NCBI GenBank assembly: GCA_002454845.1
Contig: DKJQ01000178.1
Location: 1-5,282, forward strand
DNA from: Ignavibacteria bacterium UBA6688
Lineage (GTDB): Bacteria > Bacteroidota > Ignavibacteria > UBA10030
DNA: 5,282 nucleotides
Reading direction: 5' to 3'
Below are positions 1 to 5,282 of the stretch, in pieces. Position numbers and translations under genes: made by a program. A model generated the notes under the pieces. That model was not told the origin of the DNA. It did no database searches and saw only the letters and a list, made by a program, of their open reading frames with translations. The first letter of the stretch is position 1. The number at the start of each line of letters is the position of its first letter.

Positions 1-1
1 G

Positions 2-805
2 CTTGAAGGTGAGGAAATGCCAATCAGCATTCCGGGATTCGCCGGCGGCGATCGAACAGACATACGGATGCCGGAAGTGCAGGAGAAGCTCATGAAACGG
101 ATCGCCGGGCTTGGGAAGCCGGTGGCGTTGATTCTCCTGAATGGCAGTGCCCTGGGAATCGAGTGGGCCGCGCGGCATATTCCCGCGATTGTCGAAGCAT
201 GGTATCCGGGTCAGGCAGCCGGCACGGCCCTTGCGGATGTCTTGTTCGGGGATTACAATCCTGCGGGAAGGCTCCCTGTCACCTTCTACCGGTCGGTGGA
301 TCAACTTCCTCCCTTCAACGACTATACGATGGCGGGGAGAACGTATCGGTATTTCACAGGCGAGCCCCTCTTTCCTTTCGGGTATGGGCTCAGCTACACA
401 ACATTTGAGTATTCGAATCTTCAAGCCCCACGAGTGGTTCACGCGGGAGGCGGTATCGAAGTCACGGTCGACGTGCGGAATAGTGGATTGAAGGTCGGGG
501 AGGAAGTGGTGCAACTTTATGTGACCGACATCGAGGCGTCCGTCCCGGTGCCGGTCAGGTCGCTGCAGGGATTCAAGCGAGTGCGGCTTTCGCCGGGTGA
601 GGGAGCCAGGGTGACCTTCAGCCTCGAGCCACGGCAGCTGTCGCTGATTGATCCGGCGGGACGACGAATGCTGGAGCCGGGTATCTTCGAGATCAGTGTC
701 GGAGGGGGGCAACCAGAAATGAAGGTGGAGCGAGAGAAGCAAACATCTGGTGTTGTAACAGCGCGGATGGAGGTACGAGGTGAGCCCCTGAGGATTCCGG
801 AATGA
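2..805 (+). CDS. Glycoside hydrolase family 3, C-terminal part (5' truncated by window edge)
   Basis: This is the last 267 codons of a GH3 exo-acting glycosidase, a beta-glucosidase or beta-xylosidase type that removes terminal sugars from oligosaccharides. The frame is open to the left edge and opens with LEGEEMPISIPGF, so the Met at 17 is internal. Residues 1-130 or so match the GH3 C-terminal alpha/beta sandwich (GGDRTDI, LLNGSAL, EAWYPGQAAGTALADVLFGD, NPAGRLPVTF, GRTYRYF, FPFGYGLSYT). Residues 145-235 match the fibronectin-III-like domain that commonly ends GH3 enzymes (VRNSG, GEEVVQLYV, LQGFKRV, FEISVGGGQP). The catalytic Asp nucleophile sits in the barrel upstream and cannot be seen. 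By family alignment the acid/base is probably one of the Glu residues in the opening LEGEE, which is inference. The GRTYRYF segment recalls the xylosidase-like clade, but specificity cannot be assigned. Any signal peptide is also outside the window. Confidence 0.95.
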   Translation, partial: LEGEEMPISIPGFAGGDRTDIRMPEVQEKLMKRIAGLGKPVALILLNGSALGIEWAARHIPAIVEAWYPGQAAGTALADVLFGDYNPAGRLPVTFYRSVDQLPPFNDYTMAGRTYRYFTGEPLFPFGYGLSYTTFEYSNLQAPRVVHAGGGIEVTVDVRNSGLKVGEEVVQLYVTDIEASVPVPVRSLQGFKRVRLSPGEGARVTFSLEPRQLSLIDPAGRRMLEPGIFEISVGGGQPEMKVEREKQTSGVVTARMEVRGEPLRIPE

Positions 806-952
806 GAGGATGGTGGCTGCCTGATCGTGCAAGTGAGATCCTCGAGAATATCCCTATCCACGCTGAGAATGTACACTGATCAGCAGGAAAGTCTCCTCCA
901 AGAAGGCACAGCAGGAGCAACGTACAATCAATTTCTATAATCAGGACTCGCG

Positions 953-1420
953 ATGATGGACCCACATCCTTCACTTCGATTGCTGGAAGACGAGATGGGA
1001 ACGCTTTCGGAGCAATTCGGGTCAGGAGCGACTCTCCCGCCGAAATGCTTCACGGCCATGCAGGCGATGTTCCTCGAGTACGAATCCCGGCGCCTCCTCA
1101 AAGTTGCGTTTCCCGTCCTGGAATCATTCCTCAATCCTCTGAGGACGATGCAGGGAGGATTCATCGCAGCGGCCTTTGACAATACATTCGGTCCCCTCAG
1201 TTATCTGGCGGCCCGGGGAGCTTGCGTGACTCTCGATCTCCATACGCAATTTGTCCGGACGATTACGTTGGGGGATACGCTCACCGTGCAAGCGACGGTC
1301 GTTTCACGCGGCCCTCAGACGTTGTACCTGGCCGGTGAAGCCACAAACGGCCGGGGTAAACTGGTGGCGACGTGTTCCGCCAATGCAGTCGTGGTGAAGT
1401 CGATCACACCAGTGGGATGA
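953..1420 (+). CDS. PaaI-family (hotdog-fold) acyl-CoA thioesterase
   Basis: The predicted 155-residue protein has the length and layout of a single-domain hotdog thioesterase, which hydrolyses acyl-CoA or aryl-CoA thioesters in the cytoplasm. The core signature runs from Asn61 through Gln-Gly-Gly (67-69) to Asp76 (NPLRTMQGGFIAAAFDNTFGP). Asp76 is the likely catalytic carboxylate by analogy with PaaI. The usual HGG is QGG here, a variant I recall from other members of this group. Residues 92-146 give the beta-strand half of the fold (TLDLHTQFVR, GDTLTVQATVVSRG, LVATCSANAVV). There is no signal peptide. Two Met codons stand in tandem at 953 and 956; AGGA at 943-946 serves either. The substrate is unknown. 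The gene lies 147 bp after the GH3 gene on the same strand and converges on the S9 peptidase gene. Family assignment is firm; physiological role is open. Confidence 0.88.
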   Translation: MMDPHPSLRLLEDEMGTLSEQFGSGATLPPKCFTAMQAMFLEYESRRLLKVAFPVLESFLNPLRTMQGGFIAAAFDNTFGPLSYLAARGACVTLDLHTQFVRTITLGDTLTVQATVVSRGPQTLYLAGEATNGRGKLVATCSANAVVVKSITPVG

Positions 1421-1436
1421 GTATGTGAACAAAGAA

Positions 1437-1470
1437 CAGGACGAGACGGAATAAACTTCGTCTCGCCCTG
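1437..1470 (-). terminator. Hairpin terminator of the S9 peptidase gene, between convergent genes
   Basis: An inverted repeat forms a 9-bp stem (1442-1450 with 1457-1465, one G-U pair) around a 6-base loop. After one A/C mismatch it is extended by four more pairs (1437-1440 with 1467-1470). On the minus strand the stem is followed by TTCTTTGTTC, a T-rich run as expected for intrinsic termination, and it begins 44 bp past the TAG of the peptidase gene. On the plus strand the stem starts 16 bp after the thioesterase stop but is followed by AGGTCACATT, which is not U-rich, so termination in that direction is less sure. Confidence 0.75.
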
Positions 1471-1514
1471 AGGTCACATTCCCGCGGGTGCAGATTCGAG
1501 TTGGCGTTCCCACA

Positions 1515-3740
1515 CTACAAATTCCTGTTCCAGAAATCGAGCATCACCTTGTTTAAGTGACGTCGTCCGGCCGGATCCCCGACGCCGTGTCCCCGCAGCG
1601 GATAGATCATCAGCTCGAACAACTTCCCGGCCTTGATCAACTCATTCACAAATGTCCAGGTATTCTGGATGTGCACATTGTCGTCGTGCGTGCCGTGGAT
1701 GAGCATCAGCTTTCCATGCAGGTCCTTTGCGTATTGCAGCAGGGATGCTTCTTCGAAGCCCGTTTTGTTCTCCTTCTCCGTCTTCATCATGGCTTCCCCC
1801 CATTTCGTGTCATAAAACCTCGTATCAGTCACACCCGCGCCGGCGATGCCCGCTTTGAACTCACTGGACCGGGTCATGGCCAGAAGCGTATTCGTGCCCC
1901 CGCCGCTCCATCCGTAGATGCCGAAGCGTTCGGGATCGACGAAGGATTGTCTCTTCATCCACTGCACAGCATCCACGAGATCATTCAGCTCCACCTCACC
2001 CGGAGTTCGCGAGAGGAAAAGATTTTCCAATTTCTTGCTGATTCCCGTTGCAGCCCGATTGTCGACCTTCAGGATGATGTAGCCGTTACTCACGAGGACG
2101 TTTTCGAAAATAATCCCGCTTGAGAAGGCATTGAGTACCGTGGGAGCCGAGGGTCCGCCATACACGAACACGATCACAGGATACTTCCTTCCGGGATCTA
2201 AGGTGTTCGGCTTCAGAATCGAGGCAGGAAGGAGGAAGCCGTCGCGCGCAGGTATGGAAATCAGTTCATGATAGGAAATGTCATAGTTCTTGAAGCCGGC
2301 GAAATCGCCTTCGGCGAGTGTGAACCTCCTGGATCCCGACGACTCATACAATGTGAGAGAAGAGGGAGTCGTGATGCTGGAAAATCGGCTGAAGAAATAC
2401 CGGGCGTTCGGGCTCATGGAAACCACGTGCGTGCCGTCCCCCTGTGTGAGGCGTCTCATCCCGCTTCCATCGAACTTGATCCGGTACAGATGCTTCTCTA
2501 GCGACGATTTCTCAAGCCCCGTGAAGTAGAGCCAGCCATCCTTCTCGTCAACTCCGGCAATCGCCCTCCGAACCCAGAAGACCGGTCCGGATGAACTGAG
2601 AGCCCAGTCCCCGTCGGTGATCTGATTCACCAGCTTCCCGTTCAATGTGAATCGATAGAGGTGCGCATAGCCGCTCCTTTCGGACGCGATGATGAAATGC
2701 TTGCCGTCTTTCGTGAAATAGAGATCATCCGACATATTATGCCATCCCTCGTCGGTGTCTTTCATGATGAACTGCGCCGTTCCGGTCTTCCGGTCGACGA
2801 AATAGAAATCGAGTTCGGTTTGCGGCCGGTTCAGTACCCGAACGCAGACGCGGTCGTTCTCCGGAAACCAATCGACCCGCATCACGTATTCGTACGCGTC
2901 CTGTGGTATGCCGGCCCAGGTTGTTACTGCTGTTGAAAGATCGACGATGCCGACGCGCACCTCGGGATTCTTTTCGCCCACCTTGGGATAGCGCTGGGTG
3001 GTGACCGCCGGGGTCCAGGGAGTGATGCCGACATAGTGTTGCACGCTTACCTCCGACTCATCGGAACGCAGGAAGGCGATCGAGCGCGAATCGTGCGACC
3101 ACCAGTAGCCGATGTCCTGGCGTCCGAAGATCTCTTCCCAGTAGACCCAGGAGAGAGTGCCGTTCAGGACAGTTTTGCTTCCATCGCTCGTCAACCGGAT
3201 TTCCCTGTTTGTTTGGAGATCGTAAGCGTACAGATCGTTTGCGCGGACATAGGCGATCTTTACACCGTCCGGCGAGAAGTTCACGGATTTCTCCTGCTCC
3301 GGCGTGTTTGTGATGCGTGTCAGGGAGGAATTCATAAGATCGATGACGAAGAGGTCCCCCTGCAGGAGATAATAACCCTTCTTGCCGTTCGAAGATATTG
3401 CATTGGGGACGGGGCCGAGCCTCGGCGCTTCCCCTTCGGGAAAGAGGGTCTTCAGCGATTCGGTCGCCTTTCGATAATCGTAATAGGGAGTGCGTTTGCC
3501 GCTGGCGGGATCGAGGCGTTCGAGGACGCGCTCGTCCGCGGGCTTGCGCGTGTCGTAGATAAGCGCGGTGTTGTCATCGAGCCACCAGGTTCGAGGCGTC
3601 GAGAACGCCTGTGCAATGGACGGGTCGCTCATCGTGTCGAGGGTCAACTGCTTTTTCTCCTGGGCTGCGAGAGGGAGGAGGAGAATCGAAAGCAGAATGG
3701 CGAGAAGCTTGATGTCTGCATGAAAACGTGATGGGTTCAT
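1515..3740 (-). CDS. Exported S9 family peptidase, DPP-IV-like (dipeptidyl peptidase type)
   Basis: The 741-residue precursor is a prolyl-oligopeptidase-fold serine peptidase that probably cleaves dipeptides from peptide N-termini outside the cytoplasm. The ATG at 3740 gives a clear signal peptide: a basic start, hydrophobic KLLAILLSILLLPLAA, and a cleavage site before QEKK. The reading frame stays open up to a TTG at 3818, but that start would bury the signal. Residues 35-470 or so form the DPPIV-type beta-propeller (FSPDGVKIAYV, WWSHDSRSIAFLRSDE, HLYRI). The VYWEEIF motif carries Glu202-Glu203, matching the pair that grips the substrate N-terminus in DPP-IV. The C-terminal alpha/beta-hydrolase domain shows Ser612 in GWSGGG, Asp686 in HGTHDDNVH, His718 in YPLRGHG, and Tyr527 in VYGGP as the oxyanion residue. 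The usual DxRGxG loop reads DNRAATG. The ribosome site is weak (GAAAGAA, no GGAGG). The gene appears intact and monocistronic. Confidence 0.93.
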   Translation of the reverse strand: MNPSRFHADIKLLAILLSILLLPLAAQEKKQLTLDTMSDPSIAQAFSTPRTWWLDDNTALIYDTRKPADERVLERLDPASGKRTPYYDYRKATESLKTLFPEGEAPRLGPVPNAISSNGKKGYYLLQGDLFVIDLMNSSLTRITNTPEQEKSVNFSPDGVKIAYVRANDLYAYDLQTNREIRLTSDGSKTVLNGTLSWVYWEEIFGRQDIGYWWSHDSRSIAFLRSDESEVSVQHYVGITPWTPAVTTQRYPKVGEKNPEVRVGIVDLSTAVTTWAGIPQDAYEYVMRVDWFPENDRVCVRVLNRPQTELDFYFVDRKTGTAQFIMKDTDEGWHNMSDDLYFTKDGKHFIIASERSGYAHLYRFTLNGKLVNQITDGDWALSSSGPVFWVRRAIAGVDEKDGWLYFTGLEKSSLEKHLYRIKFDGSGMRRLTQGDGTHVVSMSPNARYFFSRFSSITTPSSLTLYESSGSRRFTLAEGDFAGFKNYDISYHELISIPARDGFLLPASILKPNTLDPGRKYPVIVFVYGGPSAPTVLNAFSSGIIFENVLVSNGYIILKVDNRAATGISKKLENLFLSRTPGEVELNDLVDAVQWMKRQSFVDPERFGIYGWSGGGTNTLLAMTRSSEFKAGIAGAGVTDTRFYDTKWGEAMMKTEKENKTGFEEASLLQYAKDLHGKLMLIHGTHDDNVHIQNTWTFVNELIKAGKLFELMIYPLRGHGVGDPAGRRHLNKVMLDFWNRNL

Positions 3741-3884
3741 GGGATGGTTCTTTCGGTGATCGAATGGAAGAGGTCGAATGACGGAAGTAAGGTATCGCTT
3801 TATCAGAACCAGATGCAACGCCTTTGTGAATGTCGGAGATGGGAGTGTCAGATATAGGAATGAAGCAGAACGGCGATAGAGAGA

Positions 3885-3918
3885 ACGCGACGATAGTGTC
3901 GCGTGGCTTCGTTGCGAC
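3885..3918. repeat. Interlocking inverted repeats (possible operator or RNA switch)
   Basis: ACGCGAC (3885-3891) and GTCGCGT (3898-3904) form a perfect 7-bp inverted repeat around a 6-base spacer. The second arm can also pair with GCGAC at 3914-3918, so the middle arm could belong to either of two exclusive hairpins. The site is about 145 bp upstream of the peptidase ATG. The dyad has the size of a regulator binding site. No T-run follows on either strand, so it is not a terminator. The repeat is seen directly; a function is inference. Confidence 0.4.
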
Positions 3919-4024
3919 CATTCTCAGATCTTCGTCGTTCGGAATGATCCCGGTTCGTGAGGCAACTTCGGCACATGTGCGGGGAATTGCTGATTCACGT
4001 GTAGGGCGTGGCATTTCCATCTGC

Positions 4025-4053
4025 AAAAAAAAGCCTGCCCCTGCGGGGTTCAG
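4025..4053 (-). terminator. Hairpin plus U8 tract on the minus strand, with no gene immediately upstream
   Basis: Read on the minus strand, CTG-AA-CCCC-GCA-GGGG-CAG folds into a 7-bp stem with a two-base bulge and a 3-base loop. It is followed by GC and eight T residues (A8 at 4025-4032 on the plus strand). This resembles an intrinsic terminator. On the plus strand the same stem is followed by TGTTTGTGTT, a weaker T-rich tail. No gene ends before it on either strand: in the minus direction the hydrolase gene lies opposite, and in the plus direction there is only intergenic DNA. It may therefore stop antisense transcription, act as an attenuator ahead of the peptidase gene, or be a remnant. 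Confidence 0.5.
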
Positions 4054-4061
4054 TGTTTGTG

Positions 4062-4089
4062 TTGATTATAGAAATGATTTTCGTATTTT
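4062..4089 (+). promoter_or_regulatory. Candidate promoter for the beta-lactamase-fold hydrolase
   Basis: TTGATT (4062-4067) and TATTTT (4084-4089), 16 bp apart, each match four of six bases of the sigma-70-type -35 and -10 boxes in the most AT-rich stretch of the intergenic region. The TATTTTG here also loosely resembles the Bacteroidota -7 element TAnnTTTG, with a TTG 19 bp upstream. Either reading gives a leader of about 100 nt before the ATG at 4198. A perfect TTGACA at 4107-4112 has no good -10 at standard spacing, and TACAAT at 4158-4163 has no good -35, so the choice is uncertain. Confidence 0.3.
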
Positions 4090-4186
4090 GCGACGCACAT
4101 CAGAAGTTGACACGGCAAACCGCGCGACCCGACAAGCTGCACAGCGGTCATGATGCTTACAATCCCAGATCTCCAACCACCACAAC

Positions 4187-4190
4187 GGAG
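4187..4190 (+). promoter_or_regulatory. Ribosome binding site fixing the hydrolase start
   Basis: GGAG lies 7 bases before the ATG at 4198. It supports this start over the in-frame ATG pair at 4150 and 4153, which would add up to 16 residues (MMLTIPDLQPPQRSLG) in front of the signal peptide. Confidence 0.7.
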
Positions 4191-4197
4191 TCTTGGC

Positions 4198-5282
4198 ATG
4201 CGTTTGTTCATCGTCTGTTTCGTGATTTCCTTCTCTGTGTATGCTCAGGAACCGGCTCGTTTTGTTGACTCAGATCGTGCGGACAAAGTCAAGGCCACTG
4301 CACCTGTTATCGAACGGATGTTCAAGGAGTTCGCAGAGCGGCAGCACTTGCCGGGATTGGCCTACGGTGTCATGCTCGATGGGAAGCTCCTTTATTCAGG
4401 GAGTCTTGGTTTTTCAAACCTCGCTGAAAAGATTCCCGCAGGGACCAAGTCATTATTTCGCATCGCCTCCATGAGCAAGAGTTTTACTGCTTTGGCGATA
4501 CTTCAGCTCCGCGATGAAGGGAAACTCTCGCTGGACGATCCGGCCTCAAAATATTTGCCTGCCATGCGAAAGCTAACGCACCTTACAACCGATGCGCCCG
4601 CCATTACGATCCGCCACCTTTTGACGCATTCAGCTGGGTTTCCCGAGGACAATCCTTGGGGAGATCGACAACTGGCCGATAGCGACCGTGAACTGCTCGG
4701 GATGATCGCAGGAGGAGTTTCGTTCTCCAATGTTCCCGGGATTGAGTATGAATACAGTAATCTCGGGTTCGCGCTTCTTGGACAAATCGTCCAGGTCGTG
4801 TCGGGGATGGATTTTCAGGATTATACCAGGGAACGCATCTTCAAGCCGCTGGGGATGAACAGCACGGTTTGGGAGTATGAAAAAGCGCCGAAGGAGAAGC
4901 TCGCCCTGGGATATGCCTGGATCGATAATGCCTGGGTCGATGTTCCGATGTTGCACCACGGATCATTTGGCGCGATGGGGGGACTTATTACATCGATTGA
5001 AGATTTCGCGAACTATGTTTCATTGCACCTGTCGGGCTGGCCCCCTCGAAGCGACAGTGAGAGCATAGTCCTCAAACGGAGTTCGCTGCGCGAAATGCAT
5101 CAACCGGGAAAGTTCAGCAGGTTGAGTCCCTCTTTCCGATATCCGGGCGGAAGGGAGTGCGCGACAGTTTCTGCGTATGGGTACGGACTATCCTGGTCGA
5201 AGGATTGTGAAGGGAGAGTTTCGGTGGGGCACGGCGGTGGTTTGCCGGGTTTCGGGAGCCACTGGTCGATGCTTCCGGAGCA
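4198..5282 (+). CDS. Exported beta-lactamase-family serine hydrolase (peptidase S12 fold), 3' truncated by window edge
   Basis: The frame is open from the ATG at 4198 through the right edge, giving 361 complete codons and no stop. The family includes D-aminopeptidases, D-Ala-D-Ala carboxypeptidases, esterases and class C beta-lactamases, all acting through an acyl-serine intermediate, usually outside the cytoplasm. Residues 1-16 form a short signal peptide (MRLFIVCFVISFSVYA, cleaved before QEP). The three active-site motifs are present in order: Ser91-Met-Ser-Lys94 (SxxK, in FRIASMSKSFTAL), Tyr186-Ser-Asn188 (YxN, in YEYSNLGFALLGQ), and His345-Gly-Gly347 (HxG, in VGHGGGLPGF). Other family blocks are TIRHLLTHSAGF (137-148), IFKPLGMN (214-221) and GGLITSIEDFANYV (261-274). 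With HxG at 345, only the end of the core domain and any C-terminal extension are missing. The gene is divergent from the S9 peptidase. The exact substrate cannot be read from the sequence; true beta-lactam resistance is unlikely to be its main role. Confidence 0.93.
   Translation, partial: MRLFIVCFVISFSVYAQEPARFVDSDRADKVKATAPVIERMFKEFAERQHLPGLAYGVMLDGKLLYSGSLGFSNLAEKIPAGTKSLFRIASMSKSFTALAILQLRDEGKLSLDDPASKYLPAMRKLTHLTTDAPAITIRHLLTHSAGFPEDNPWGDRQLADSDRELLGMIAGGVSFSNVPGIEYEYSNLGFALLGQIVQVVSGMDFQDYTRERIFKPLGMNSTVWEYEKAPKEKLALGYAWIDNAWVDVPMLHHGSFGAMGGLITSIEDFANYVSLHLSGWPPRSDSESIVLKRSSLREMHQPGKFSRLSPSFRYPGGRECATVSAYGYGLSWSKDCEGRVSVGHGGGLPGFGSHWSMLPE

Larger units (their letters stand above)
3741..4197. 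other. Divergent intergenic region without a convincing gene
   Basis: These 457 bp separate the divergent peptidase and hydrolase genes. Open frames exist on both strands (for example 3830-4153 plus), but their translations have no recognisable domain, are rich in Arg and Ser, and lack a good ribosome site, so I do not call them genes. The region must hold the promoters of both flanking genes. Visible structure includes interlocking inverted repeats at 3885-3918, a perfect 10-bp palindrome GCACATGTGC at 3971-3980, a hairpin next to an A8/T8 run at 4025-4053, and an AT-rich promoter-like patch at 4056-4090. No tRNA, known riboswitch or transposon end was recognised. Confidence 0.7.

Noticed and set aside
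802..879. A 25-codon ORF whose ATG overlaps the GH3 stop codon (ATGA), with AGG nearby
   Set aside because: The overlap looks like translational coupling, but the product (MRGWWLPDRASEILENIPIH...) has no recognisable features and such short frames are common by chance.
1481..1488. CCCGCGGG palindrome between the convergent genes
   Set aside because: An 8-bp GC palindrome with no T-run and no partner; the real terminator candidate is the longer hairpin at 1437-1470.
3036..3731. Long plus-strand ORFs antisense to the peptidase gene (also 1557-2123)
   Set aside because: They are open frames opposite a well-supported S9 gene and their translations look like no protein family.
3741..3818. Upstream TTG start for the S9 peptidase adding 26 residues
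   Set aside because: It would place a basic, non-membrane stretch before a clear signal peptide, and TTG is a rare start; the ATG at 3740 fits far better.
3574..4026. 150-residue minus-strand ORF overlapping the start of the peptidase gene in another frame
   Set aside because: It overlaps the signal peptide coding region out of frame, and its composition is rich in Pro, Ser and Arg with no domain.
3830..4153. 107-residue plus-strand ORF in the intergenic region
   Set aside because: No good ribosome site, no recognisable domain, and it runs straight through the hairpin and A8 run.
4150..4197. ATG pair at 4150 and 4153 as start of the beta-lactamase-fold hydrolase
   Set aside because: In frame, but the GGAG at 4187-4190 and the signal peptide both point to the ATG at 4198.
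4198..4245. Lipoprotein signal with Cys7 as the lipid-bearing residue
   Set aside because: Cys7 sits inside the hydrophobic core after only six residues and is not preceded by a lipobox; the VYA|QE site suits signal peptidase I.

Overview
The window is a piece of an ordinary bacterial chromosome, moderately GC-rich, with four protein genes. Two are cut by the window edges. The gene content (a GH3 glycosidase, a PaaI-type thioesterase, an exported DPP-IV-like S9 peptidase, an exported beta-lactamase-fold hydrolase) and the two signal peptides ending just before Gln (LAA|QE, VYA|QE) suggest a Gram-negative heterotroph. I would guess the Bacteroidota/Ignavibacteriota/Acidobacteriota range, but nothing here fixes the taxon.

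Layout. (1) Positions 2-805, plus strand: the C-terminal third or so of a GH3 glycosidase; its catalytic barrel lies upstream of the window. (2) 806-952: a short gap with no clear terminator. (3) 953-1420, plus: a complete PaaI/hotdog thioesterase. (4) 1421-1514: a convergent gap holding a strong hairpin with a U-rich tail on the minus strand. (5) 1515-3740, minus: a complete secreted S9 peptidase with a visible Ser-Asp-His triad and the double-Glu motif of dipeptidyl peptidases. (6) 3741-4197: a divergent intergenic region of 457 bp with no convincing gene. It holds interlocking inverted repeats, a hairpin plus U8 tract reading on the minus strand, and an AT-rich promoter-like patch. (7) 4198 to the window end, plus: a secreted serine hydrolase of the beta-lactamase/S12 fold. 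It is open through the right edge and its stop codon is not in the window.

How the genes relate. The glycosidase would release sugars from oligosaccharides. The two divergent exported serine enzymes would act outside the cytoplasm on peptides or other amide/ester substrates. The thioesterase is a general acyl-CoA housekeeping type. This is a scavenging gene set rather than a dedicated pathway, and no operon links the four genes.

I found no mobile element, CRISPR array, tRNA, rRNA or recognisable novel multi-gene system. The part least explained by known genes is the 3741-4197 intergenic region.
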